A stretch of DNA of 64,000 nucleotides from Trebonia sp963773105 (GTDB taxonomy: Bacteria; Actinomycetota; Actinomycetes; Streptosporangiales; Streptosporangiaceae): NCBI GenBank assembly GCA_963773105.1, contig CAVZAA010000009.1, positions 248,001 to 312,000 of the forward strand. Reading direction: 5' to 3'. The position numbers and the translations under genes are program-made. A model generated the notes under the pieces. It worked only from the letters and a program-made list of their open reading frames with translations, made no database searches and was not told the DNA's origin. Below are positions 8,412 to 16,363 of the stretch, piece after piece (within the stretch, counting starts at the first letter, position 1; the number at the start of each line of letters is the position of its first letter).

Positions 8412-9617
8412 TCAGGCGGGCGGGCGGAGGATGGCGGGGTTGTCGAGGACCGGCTGCCAGGCGAGCTCTGCAGCGCCGATGAGGGCGGCGTCGTCGAGGG
8501 CGCACGGGCTGATGGGGACCGCGGCGCCGCGGTCCCAGGGGCTGCGCGCCGCCACCGCGTCGCGGAGCTCGTCCGGGGCGGCGAGCAGCAGTTGCTTGTG
8601 CAGTCCGCCGAGGAGCACGCGGTCTGGGTTGATGACGTTGACCAGGCTGGCGAGGCCGAGGCCGAGGCGGCCGACGAGGGTGCCCGCGGCCGCGCGGACT
8701 CCGGGATCGGTAGCGTAACCGGCCGCCAGCAGGGCGATCGCCGCGTCGAGGGGCGCCGCGCCCGGGTCGGGAACGCGCCCGGCGGCGTCGAGGAATCGCC
8801 CGGCGTCGGTTTCCACGTTGAGGCAGCCCCGGCTTCCGCAGGGGCACGGGCGGCCGTGCGGGTCGATGCTGACGTGGCCCGCCTCCATGGCCAGGCCGGT
8901 GCTGCCGGTGTAGAGCGCGCCCCGCAGGACCAGCGCCGACCCTACGCCGCGCCTGGTGGCCGCCACCACCAGCAAGTGCGCGGCGTCGCGGCCGGCGCCG
9001 TGCCGGTGCTCGGCCAGCGCGACCGCGTTGACGTCGTTGACCGCCCGGCAGACCAGCGGGGCGCGGTTCGGCCCGGTTACCCCGTGGTCGGCCAGCTGCG
9101 CCGCGAAAATGTCGCTGACCTTGGCGCCGTCCGGCCAGCCGAAGTACAGCGCGCCGACGGCGGCGCCGCCCGGCTCGGTAACCGCGAAGGGCACGGCGAT
9201 GGCGACGCCCACGCAGGCGCGCCCTGACTCGCGCAGCAGGGTCGCGGCCGCCTCGCTGACCGGGGCGAGGGCCCGCTCGGGGTCGGCCGGGACGGGCAGG
9301 TCACGGCTGACCCTGGCGACGGTCACCGCGCCGAGGCCGATGAGCGCCACCGCGAAGCCGTCAGTGTGAATCTCGGCCGCGAGCGCCACCGGGCCGTCCG
9401 GGTCTGGCAGCAGGCCATGTGAAGGGCGCCCGAGATGGCCGCCGCCCGGCGCGGCCGCCACCTGGATGAGCCGGAGGTCGCGCAGCTCCCCGGTGATGGC
9501 GCCGGTGGTGGCGCGGCTGACGCCGAGTTTTGCGGTGAGCGCGGACCGGGTTGGCGCCTGCCCGGTGTGGATCAGCGCGAGCGCGGTGCCCGGCAGCGTC
9601 GCGGTCGTCGTCTCCAT
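8412..9617 (-). CDS. ROK family transcriptional regulator
   Basis: A 401-residue repressor-type ROK protein. The N-terminal winged helix (LTAKLGVSRATTGAITGELRDLRLIQ, residues ~27-55) precedes a sugar-kinase-like domain. The ROK zinc site is visible as EAGHVSI followed by CPCGSRGCLN. The kinase phosphate loop is degenerate (ATRRGVGSALVL), so it is probably a sensor rather than an enzyme. The ATG at 9617 has a strong AGGAGG 13 bases upstream. It is divergent from an MFS gene only 39 bp away. A perfect inverted repeat overlaps the MFS start (9651-9677), so this protein probably represses the transporter in response to a sugar or sugar derivative. Confidence 0.88.
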   Translation of the reverse strand: METTTATLPGTALALIHTGQAPTRSALTAKLGVSRATTGAITGELRDLRLIQVAAAPGGGHLGRPSHGLLPDPDGPVALAAEIHTDGFAVALIGLGAVTVARVSRDLPVPADPERALAPVSEAAATLLRESGRACVGVAIAVPFAVTEPGGAAVGALYFGWPDGAKVSDIFAAQLADHGVTGPNRAPLVCRAVNDVNAVALAEHRHGAGRDAAHLLVVAATRRGVGSALVLRGALYTGSTGLAMEAGHVSIDPHGRPCPCGSRGCLNVETDAGRFLDAAGRVPDPGAAPLDAAIALLAAGYATDPGVRAAAGTLVGRLGLGLASLVNVINPDRVLLGGLHKQLLLAAPDELRDAVAARSPWDRGAAVPISPCALDDAALIGAAELAWQPVLDNPAILRPPA

Positions 9618-9621
9618 TGGG

Positions 9622-9677
9622 TTGTCCGCACCTCCTTCTACCCCTATTCTTATTTTGTGCAGCTACTAAACAAAATA
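9622..9677 (+). promoter_or_regulatory. Leaderless promoter with overlapping inverted-repeat operator
   Basis: TTGTCC (9622-9627), a 17-bp spacer and TATTCT (9645-9650) form a good sigma-70-type promoter. It places the transcription start at or next to the GTG at 9657, so the MFS mRNA would be leaderless. TATTTTGT (9651-9658) and ACAAAATA (9670-9677) are perfect inverted arms 11 bp apart and cover the start codon. This resembles the AT-rich palindromes bound by ROK repressors such as XylR. Confidence 0.7.
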
Positions 9678-10901
9678 GCAGACTCCCCGGCTCTGCGACC
9701 CTCTACGAGCCGCGTCCGCGCTGCGCTGACCGCATTTTTCGCGTTCGATGGTTTCGTGTTCGCCACCTGGGCGGTCCGCATTCCGGCGGTCAAGGCGGCG
9801 ACCGGCGCGTCGCCCGCCGAACTGGGCGTGGCGCTGCTCGGGGTTTCCGGCGGCGCGATCGCGACGATGGCGCTGTCGGGGATGCTCTGCCGCCGGTTCG
9901 GCGCGGTCCGGGTGCTGCTGGTCGGCGCCGCCTGGCTGTCGCTGGCGCTGTTGCTTCCGGCCCTGGCCAGGTCGGCCCTCGCGCTCGGGCTCGCGCTGGT
10001 GGTGTTCGGCATCGGGTACGGCTGCGTCAACGTCGCCGCGAACACCGTCGCGGTGGACGTGGTGGCCGCGCTGCGCCGTCCGGTGATGCCGTCGTTCCAC
10101 GCGGCCTGGTCGCTGGGCGGGCTGGCCGGGGCCGCGATCGGCGGCCTGCTCGCGCCCCGCCTGTCGCCGCTGCCGCACTTCGTGATCGCGACCCTGCTCG
10201 GCCTGGCGGTCACCGTCGTGGCCGGCCGCGTGCTGCTCACCACCGCGTTGCCCGCCGCCCCGGCGGTGCCCGCCGAGGACGGCCTGGGCGCCGTCAACGA
10301 CGAGATCGGGTCGGGGACCGCGGGATCGAGGGCGGCGGCGCCGGAGGCGACGGCCCCGGCCGGGGATCGGACCCGGGTGTGGCGGGTGGTGCTGCTGCTC
10401 GGCGTGCTGGCGGCCTGCTCCACGTACGGCGAGGGGTCGATAACCGACTGGGGGGCGCTCCGGCTGCACGGCCTGGGGGCCGGGGCGGGGCTGGCCGCGA
10501 TCGGGTACGCCGCGTTCGCGCTGGCCGAGGCCTGCGGACGGCTGGCCGGGACCTGGCTACTGGCGCGGTTCGGTCAGCGGGCGGTGCTGGTGTCGGGCGG
10601 GATCGCGACCTGCGCGGGGATGCTCTGCGCGGCCCTGGCGCCGTCAATCCCGGTGGTCGTGGCCGGCTTCGCGCTCGCAGGCCTGGGGGTGGCGAACGCG
10701 TTCCCGGCCGCGATGACGCGGGTAGGGCTGCTGGCCGGCCCGCATGGCGTGGCGATCGCGTCCACCCTCGGCTACGGCGGATTCCTGCTCGGGCCGCCCG
10801 CGATTGGCTTCCTGGCCGCGGCGGTGGGCCTCGGGCCGAGCCTGACCACGGTCAGCGCCCTGGCCCTGGTAAGCGCGGCCCTCGGCTGGATACTGACCTA
10901 G
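9657..10901 (+). CDS. MFS transporter (FucP/YbjJ-like)
   Basis: A 414-residue major facilitator with 12 predicted membrane helices. The first helix begins at AALTAFFAFDGFVFATWAVR, and the loop MLCRRFGAVRVLLVGA matches the MFS A-motif position. A Pro/Ala/Glu-rich central loop (about residues 205-240) separates the two six-helix halves. The Arg after helix 1 (TWAVRIPAVKAATGAS) is characteristic of the YbjJ-like subgroup, which is linked to sugar or amide uptake or efflux. The GTG at 9657 is used because the frame is not protein-like upstream and it fits the leaderless promoter. Control by the divergent ROK regulator points to a carbohydrate-type substrate, by inference. Confidence 0.85.
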   Translation: MQLLNKIADSPALRPSTSRVRAALTAFFAFDGFVFATWAVRIPAVKAATGASPAELGVALLGVSGGAIATMALSGMLCRRFGAVRVLLVGAAWLSLALLLPALARSALALGLALVVFGIGYGCVNVAANTVAVDVVAALRRPVMPSFHAAWSLGGLAGAAIGGLLAPRLSPLPHFVIATLLGLAVTVVAGRVLLTTALPAAPAVPAEDGLGAVNDEIGSGTAGSRAAAPEATAPAGDRTRVWRVVLLLGVLAACSTYGEGSITDWGALRLHGLGAGAGLAAIGYAAFALAEACGRLAGTWLLARFGQRAVLVSGGIATCAGMLCAALAPSIPVVVAGFALAGLGVANAFPAAMTRVGLLAGPHGVAIASTLGYGGFLLGPPAIGFLAAAVGLGPSLTTVSALALVSAALGWILT

Positions 10902-11172
10902 GGCGCCAGGCGGAAAAGGTAAAGGACCCGCCAGACGACGTCCGACGGATCCCCTTGGCCACCTGGTGCTGACGCGACACTCAGTCGCTTATCAGCACTG
11001 CCCTTAACACCAGCCTGTGGTCCGCATCCCCGTTCCCCCGTCCCCTGGTGATCCATGCAGCCGCCCGCCTCACGGGCGTCCCCTGCTGCCTCGGAGCCCA
11101 CCTTACGACCACAATGCCCCGCCGTGCAATTGCATTACCCGAAAAAAACCAGCACTTCACCCACCATTCAAC

Positions 11173-11188
11173 CGCTTCTTGCTGTTAT
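11173..11188 (+). repeat. 17-bp dispersed repeat, copy 2
   Basis: CGCTTCTTGCTGTTAT, matching 16 of the 17 positions (next base A instead of C). It lies between the convergent MFS gene and whiA. Confidence 0.85.
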
Positions 11189-11224
11189 ATCCATGCATAC
11201 GTTTGCAATAGGGACAGCGTGTCA

Positions 11225-11241
11225 CGCTTCTTGCTGTTATC
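11225..11241 (+). repeat. 17-bp dispersed repeat, copy 3
   Basis: CGCTTCTTGCTGTTATC, exact copy, 52 bp after copy 2 in the same gap and same orientation. Confidence 0.85.
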
Positions 11242-11403
11242 AGCGAAGCGGCCGATTGATCGCCGCCATTGCCGGTACGGCAAATACCCATTTCATTGAC
11301 TAAATCGCCCTATTTCATGAAATGCCCGGCGCGACAGAGGTCCTACGGACAACCCGCCGCTCACTTCCTCGGAGGGCGCTGTGCCAAGGGCTAGCCGAGC
11401 AGC

Positions 11404-12381
11404 TCAGGAGAGGAGGTCGGCGGTGAGGCAGGCCTCGGTCGACGGCAGGCCGAGGTCGGCCGCGCGGCGGTCCGCCATCGCCAGCAGGCGCCGGATCCGG
11501 CCGGCGATCGCGTCCTTGGTCAGCGGCGGGTCGGCCAGCGCACCGAGTTCCTCCAGCGAGGCCTGCCGGTTGGCGACGCGGAGGCGGCCCGCCATGACCA
11601 GATGGTCGGGCGCGTCGGTGCCCAGGATCTCCAGCGCCCGCTCGACCCGCGCGCCCGCCGCCACCGCTGCCCGGGCCGAGCGGCGCAGGTTGGCGTCGTC
11701 GAAGTTGGCCAGGCGGTTGGCGGTCGCCCGGACCTCGCGCCGCATCCGGCGCTCCTCCCAGGCCATCACCGAGTCGTGCGCGCCGAGCCTGGTCAGCATC
11801 GCCGCGATCGCCTCGCCGTCGCGGATCACCACCCGGTCGACGCCGCGGACCTCGCGCGCCTTCGCGCTGATCTTCAGCCGCCGCGCCGCCCCGACCAGCG
11901 CGAGCGCCGCCTCCGAGCCCGGGCAGGTGATCTCAAGCGCCATCGACCGGCCCGGCTCGGTCAGCGAGCCATGCACCAGGAACGCGCCGCGCCAGGCGGC
12001 CTCGCAGTCGCAGATCCCGCCCGACACCACCTGCCGGGGCAGTCCGCGCACCGGCCGGCCGAACGAGTCAATGAGGCCTGCCTGCCGGGCCAGGCTGTCG
12101 CCGCCGCGGGTCACCCGGACGATGTACCGGTTGCCCCGGCGCAGCCCTCCCGGGGCGAGCACCAGGAGCTCGGACGCGTGGCCGAAGACCTCCGCGATCG
12201 AGGCCCGCAGGCGCCGCGCGACCGCGGCGGTGTCTAGCTCCGCCTCGATCACGATGTGCCCGGAGGTCAGCGTCAGGCCGCCTGCGAACCGCAGCAGCGT
12301 GGAGACCTCCGTCTTCCGGCAGCACGGCTTCACCGCCGGCACCCGGCTGAGCTCGTCCTTCACGACACCAGTCATCGCCAT
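11404..12381 (-). CDS. whiA: WhiA, sporulation/cell-division regulator
   Basis: A 325-residue WhiA protein. It combines a degenerate LAGLIDADG homing-endonuclease-like N-terminal region (VKDELSRVPAVKPCCRK, residues ~7-23) with a C-terminal helix-turn-helix (SLEELGALADPPLTKDAIAGRIRRLL). In Streptomyces WhiA acts with WhiB to switch aerial hyphae to sporulation septation. The protein is full length. It ends the uvrC-rapZ-yvcK-whiA run conserved across Gram-positive bacteria and starts 20 bp after yvcK. The ATG at 12381 is used; a second ATG two codons later is possible. Confidence 0.95.
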   Translation of the reverse strand: MAMTGVVKDELSRVPAVKPCCRKTEVSTLLRFAGGLTLTSGHIVIEAELDTAAVARRLRASIAEVFGHASELLVLAPGGLRRGNRYIVRVTRGGDSLARQAGLIDSFGRPVRGLPRQVVSGGICDCEAAWRGAFLVHGSLTEPGRSMALEITCPGSEAALALVGAARRLKISAKAREVRGVDRVVIRDGEAIAAMLTRLGAHDSVMAWEERRMRREVRATANRLANFDDANLRRSARAAVAAGARVERALEILGTDAPDHLVMAGRLRVANRQASLEELGALADPPLTKDAIAGRIRRLLAMADRRAADLGLPSTEACLTADLLS

Positions 12382-12401
12382 CGCGACACCACCCCCATGA
12401 G

Positions 12402-13385
12402 TTAAAACCGCTCCCCCGAAAGGCCCGTGTTATCCGTGGCGGTGGCGCTGAAAACCGACCGAAACGCCGCCGCGAGCAGCACCGGGTCGTGCCGCGCGCC
12501 GTCGTCGGCCGCCACGTCGGCCAGCATCAGCGTGGCGCGGAGCAGGTCCGCCGCCTTCGCCAGCTCCGCCTCGGCGCCTGCCACCGCACCGGAGTCGGCC
12601 AGCACCACGTCAAAAGACAATGATGGCGCGTGGTCGGCGAGTACTTCCAGATGACGGTGGGGGGAGAATCCCTCGGTCTCCCCTGGCTGCGGCACCAGGT
12701 TAAGCGCCACGAGCTTACGTGCCTCCGTCATTTCCAGTGCCCCAGCCAGCGACGGTACCAGCAGGTGGGGCAGCACGGAGGTAAACCACGACCCCGGCCC
12801 GAAGACCACCCAGTCGGCGTCGAGCACCGCCGCGACCGCGTCCGGCACGGCCGGCGGGTCGGCGGGCACCAGCGTGATCGACCTGACCCGCCCCGGCGTC
12901 ACCGCGACCGCGGCCTGTCCTCGGACGGCCGAGATCGCGTGCGGCCTGGCTGGGTCGACGCCGTCGACCGAGGCGACGATGTCCAGCGGCACGGCCGCCA
13001 TCGGCAGCACCCGCCCGGTGACCCGGAGCAGCCGGCCCACCCAGTCGAGCGCCGCGACCGGGTCGCCCAGCAGGTCCCAGAGCCCGGCGATCAGGAGGTT
13101 GCCCACGGCGTGACCCGCCAGCTCGCCGGTTCCCCCGAACCGGTGCTGGACGACCCGCGCCCACGTCGTTCCCCACTCGTCGTCGCCGCAGAGCGCGGCC
13201 AGGGCCATCCGCAGGTCGCCCGGCGGCAGCACGCCGAATTCCTTGCGCAGCCGTCCCGAGGACCCGCCGTCGTCGGCCACCGTGACGATCGCGGTGACGT
13301 CGGGCGTCACCCGGCGCAGGGCCGATAGCGACGCCGCGAGCCCGTGCCCGCCGCCGAGCGCGACCACCTTCAGCGACAAGCTCAC
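12402..13385 (-). CDS. yvcK: YvcK/GlmR, UDP-GlcNAc-binding gluconeogenesis factor
   Basis: A 327-residue protein of the CofD/YvcK fold. The nucleotide-binding start VVALGGGHGLAASLSALRR and TVADDGGSSGRLRKEFGVLPPGD are diagnostic. In Bacillus and mycobacteria this cytoplasmic protein binds UDP-GlcNAc and directs carbon into cell-wall precursors; in mycobacteria its homologue CuvA is controlled by Ser/Thr phosphorylation. The start is GTG at 13385, overlapping the rapZ stop by 4 bp (GTGA), so the two are translationally coupled. The closing region YFSATATDNTGLSGERF-like tail is short and family-typical. Confidence 0.95.
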   Translation of the reverse strand: MSLSLKVVALGGGHGLAASLSALRRVTPDVTAIVTVADDGGSSGRLRKEFGVLPPGDLRMALAALCGDDEWGTTWARVVQHRFGGTGELAGHAVGNLLIAGLWDLLGDPVAALDWVGRLLRVTGRVLPMAAVPLDIVASVDGVDPARPHAISAVRGQAAVAVTPGRVRSITLVPADPPAVPDAVAAVLDADWVVFGPGSWFTSVLPHLLVPSLAGALEMTEARKLVALNLVPQPGETEGFSPHRHLEVLADHAPSLSFDVVLADSGAVAGAEAELAKAADLLRATLMLADVAADDGARHDPVLLAAAFRSVFSATATDNTGLSGERF

Positions 13386-14272
13386 TCCCGCCCTAGGTCA
13401 CGGTGGGACACCGAGACGTCGTGCTCGGCGAGCACCGGGACCCCGGCGAGCCGGGCGGCGAGCTCCTCGGCGATGGCGACCGAGCGGTGCTTGCCGCCGG
13501 TACAGCCGACGGCGATCGTGATGTACCGTTTGCCCTCCCGCTCGAACCCGGGCAGGGTCGCATCGAGCATCGACAGGTAGGCGTCGAGGAACGCCGACGC
13601 GGCCGGCTGCCCGAGGACGTACTCCCGCACCGGCGCGTCGAGTCCGCTCATCGGGCGCAGTTCCGGCACCCAGTGCGGGTTCGGCAGGAACCGGCAGTCG
13701 GCCACCAGGTCGGCGTCGACCGGGAGCCCGTACTTGAAGCCGAACGTGATGATGTTCAGCCGCAGCCCGGTCACCGAGTCGCCGCCGAAGTAGCCGTGCA
13801 TCCGCGCTCGCAGCTCGTGCACGTTCAGGGCGGAGGTGTCGAGCACGATGTCGGAGTCGCCCCGTACCGCTCGCAGCAGCTCGCGCTCTGCGGTGATGCC
13901 GTCCAGGATCGTGCCCGCGTTCTGCATCGGGTGCGGTCGGCGCACGTTCTCGAACCGCCGGACCAGGGCCGAGTCCGACGCCTCGAGGAACAGCACCTGC
14001 GGGGCCACGCCGCGCGCGCCAAGCGACGAGATCGCGGACTTCAGGTCGGTGGAGAACGCCCGCGAGCGCACGTCCACGATCGCCGCTATCCCAGCCAGCG
14101 ACGCCCGGTCGGCCAGGTCGAGCATCGTCGGCAGCAGCGCCGGGGGCAGGTTGTCGACCACGAACCAGCCGAGGTCCTCAAGCGACTTGGCCGCCGTGGA
14201 GCGTCCGGCTCCCGACATGCCGGTGATGATCACAATGTCCGGCGCGCCGGAATGTTCGCCCGTATCAGTCAT
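13382..14272 (-). CDS. rapZ: RapZ (YvcJ-type nucleotide-binding protein)
   Basis: A 296-residue P-loop protein. Its Walker A motif GMSGAGRST has Arg where most P-loops have Lys, as is common in actinobacterial members. DNLPPALLPTM and the C-terminal IAVGCTGGKHRSVAIAEELA block identify the RapZ family. E. coli RapZ guides RNase E to the GlmZ small RNA; in actinobacteria only nucleotide binding and the linkage to YvcK and WhiA are established. The ATG at 14272 is chosen: GGGGGA lies just upstream, the next gene (uvrC) ends 13 bp before, and the 15 extra residues of a longer reading look non-native. Confidence 0.93.
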   Translation of the reverse strand: MTDTGEHSGAPDIVIITGMSGAGRSTAAKSLEDLGWFVVDNLPPALLPTMLDLADRASLAGIAAIVDVRSRAFSTDLKSAISSLGARGVAPQVLFLEASDSALVRRFENVRRPHPMQNAGTILDGITAERELLRAVRGDSDIVLDTSALNVHELRARMHGYFGGDSVTGLRLNIITFGFKYGLPVDADLVADCRFLPNPHWVPELRPMSGLDAPVREYVLGQPAASAFLDAYLSMLDATLPGFEREGKRYITIAVGCTGGKHRSVAIAEELAARLAGVPVLAEHDVSVSHRDLGRE

Positions 14273-14285
14273 GCCTGTCCCCCGT

Positions 14286-16253
14286 TTACCCGTCGGCACG
14301 CCGCAGCGCCCCCGCAACCGTCTCCGCCAGCCGGGGCCCGATTCCCGGTACCGACGCGATCTCCTCGGCCGACGCCGCAGAGAGCGCCTTGACCGAGCCG
14401 AACTTCTTCAGCAGGGCCGCCCGCCTGGCCGGCCCGAGGCCGGGCACCGAGTCGAGCGCGGACACGGTCATCGCCTTCCCCCGCTTGGCGCGATGGTAGG
14501 TGATGGCGAACCGATGCGCCTCATCCCTGACTCGTTGCAGCAGGTAGATTCCCTCCGACGTACGGGAGAGGATAACCGGGTACTGCTCGCCTGGCAGCCA
14601 GACCTCTTCCATCCGCTTGGCCAGGCCGCAGACGGCCACGTCGTCGATGCCCAGGTCTGCGAGGGCGGCCGCGGCGGCCGCGACCTGGCCCGCGCCACCG
14701 TCGACGACCACCAGGTTGGGCGGGTACGCGAACTTGGGCTTGGGTGTAACCACGGTCCGTTCGGACGCCGGAATTTGATCTAGATCTGGATCTGGATCTT
14801 CCGCCGCCTCCGGATCGCCCAGCAGGTCGAGCTCGCCGGTCTCCTCGCGCTCGGCCAGGTAGCGGCGGAACCGGCGGGTGATCACCTCGCGGATGGCGGA
14901 GATGTCGTCGGTGCCGTCGTAGCCCTTGATGGAGAAGCGGCGGTACTCGCTCTTGCGGGCGAGGCCGTCCTCGAAGACGACCATGGAGGCGACGATGTGG
15001 GTGCCCTGCAGGTTGGAGACGTCGTAGCACTCGATGCGGAGCGGCGCGTCGTCGAGGCCGAGCGCCTCCTGGATCTCGGCCAGGGCCTTCGACCGGGTGG
15101 TGAGGTCACTGGCCCGCCTGAGCTTGTGCAGCGCCAGGGCCTGGGAGGCGTTCCTGGCCACGGTCTCCGCCAGGGTCTTCTTGTCGCCCCGCTGCGGCAC
15201 GCGCAAGACCACTGGCCCGCCGCGCCTGCTGCTCAGCCACTCGGTCATCGCCTCGGCCTCCGGCGGCAACTCCGGCACCAGGACCTCGCGCGGGATGCCG
15301 TTGCTCTCGGGCGACCCGAGATCGCCGTAGAACTGCCCAAGGAAGTGCTCGACCAGGCCGGCCGTGGTGACGTCCTCGACCTTCTCAAGGACCCAGCCGC
15401 GCTGGCCCCTGATCCGGCCGCCGCGGACGTAGAAGATCTGCACGGCGGCCTCAAGCGGGTCTTCCGCCAGTGCGATGACGTCGCAGTCGGTGCCGTCGCC
15501 GAGCACCACCGCCTGCTTCTCGAGCGCGCGCTCGAGCGCCTTGACGTCGTCGCGGAGCCGGGCGGCCTTCTCATACTCCTCGGTGTCGGAGGCGGCCTTC
15601 ATCTCGGCCGTGAGCTTCCTGGTGAACTTCGCCGTCTGCCCGGCCATGAAGTCGCAGAAGTCCTCGGCCAGCGCCCGGTGCTCGTCTTCGGTGATCCGGC
15701 CCACGCACGGCGCGGAGCACTTCTCGATGTACCCGAGCAGGCACGGGCGGCCGATCTGGCCCGCCCGCTTGAACACGCCGGCCGAGCAGGTCCGGACCGG
15801 GAAGACGCGCAGCAGCGTGTCGACGGTCTCCCTGATCGCCCACGCGTGCGAGTAGGGGCCGAAGTACCTGGTGCCCTTCTTCTTGGCGCCGCGCAGCACC
15901 ATCACCCGCGGGTACTCGTCGCCCATGGTGACGGCGAGGTAGGGGTAGGACTTGTCGTCGCGGTACTTGACGTTGAACCGCGGGTCGAACTCCTTGATCC
16001 AGGAGTACTCCAGCTGGAGCGCCTCGACCTCGGTGTTCACCACCGTCCACTCGACCGACGCCGCCGTGGTGAGCATCATCTGAGTGCGCGGGTGGAGCGC
16101 GGTAAAGTCCGCGAAGTACTGGTTGAGTCGCTGCCGCAGCGACTTGGCCTTGCCCACGTAGACGACCCGGCGACGCTCGTCACGGAACCGGTAAACGCCC
16201 GGTTCCTCGGGGATCTCCCCGGGCGCGGGGCGATAGCGATGAGGGTCGGCCAC
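14286..16253 (-). CDS. uvrC: UvrC, excinuclease ABC subunit C
   Basis: A 655-residue UvrC, full length. Domains in order are GIY-YIG nuclease (PGVYRFRDERRRVVYVGKAK, residues ~19-38), a Cys-containing region (GRPCLLGYIEKCSAPCVG), the UVR UvrB-binding motif (~200-235), the RNase H-like nuclease (IECYDVSNLQGTHIVASMVV and VVDGGAGQ) and a C-terminal double helix-hairpin-helix (SVPGLGPARR, SVPGIGPRL). It makes both incisions in nucleotide-excision repair. An acidic linker encoded by an imperfect GATCTG repeat near 14775-14800 separates two parts of the nuclease domain. The start is GTG at 16253. No clear LexA box was seen upstream. Confidence 0.96.
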   Translation of the reverse strand: MADPHRYRPAPGEIPEEPGVYRFRDERRRVVYVGKAKSLRQRLNQYFADFTALHPRTQMMLTTAASVEWTVVNTEVEALQLEYSWIKEFDPRFNVKYRDDKSYPYLAVTMGDEYPRVMVLRGAKKKGTRYFGPYSHAWAIRETVDTLLRVFPVRTCSAGVFKRAGQIGRPCLLGYIEKCSAPCVGRITEDEHRALAEDFCDFMAGQTAKFTRKLTAEMKAASDTEEYEKAARLRDDVKALERALEKQAVVLGDGTDCDVIALAEDPLEAAVQIFYVRGGRIRGQRGWVLEKVEDVTTAGLVEHFLGQFYGDLGSPESNGIPREVLVPELPPEAEAMTEWLSSRRGGPVVLRVPQRGDKKTLAETVARNASQALALHKLRRASDLTTRSKALAEIQEALGLDDAPLRIECYDVSNLQGTHIVASMVVFEDGLARKSEYRRFSIKGYDGTDDISAIREVITRRFRRYLAEREETGELDLLGDPEAAEDPDPDLDQIPASERTVVTPKPKFAYPPNLVVVDGGAGQVAAAAAALADLGIDDVAVCGLAKRMEEVWLPGEQYPVILSRTSEGIYLLQRVRDEAHRFAITYHRAKRGKAMTVSALDSVPGLGPARRAALLKKFGSVKALSAASAEEIASVPGIGPRLAETVAGALRRADG

Positions 16254-16363
16254 GAGACTAAGCCTAGTCGTCGGCTGGGGTTTCCGTTGTTGTTGCCGTC
16301 CGGCGGGTTGCGGGGTCGCCGGCGGGTTTGCCCCCTACTCGCGTCATATCTTAAGCTGGCCGC

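Larger units (their letters stand above)
10902..11403. other. 500-bp AT-richer gap between convergent genes
   Basis: No gene is supported here. The gap is markedly AT-richer than its surroundings. It carries two copies of the 17-bp repeat, 52 bp apart, a small inverted repeat TTGCCG-GTA-CGGCAA at 11269-11283 and the 12-bp palindrome ATTTCATGAAAT at 11312-11323. It lies at the 3' ends of the MFS gene and whiA. Confidence 0.6.

Noticed and set aside
14750..14770. Apparent extra copies of the 19-bp repeat core (CGAACGGACCGTGG) here and near 28447
   Set aside because: Both are inside genes and are the codons for Ser-Glu-Arg-Thr-Val, so the match is explained by coding.
14770..14805. GATCTG-type short tandem repeat
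   Set aside because: It encodes the acidic Asp-Pro linker of UvrC, in frame, and needs no other explanation.
16254..16363. LexA/SOS box for uvrC
   Set aside because: No GAAC-N4-GTTC-like site is present in the gap.
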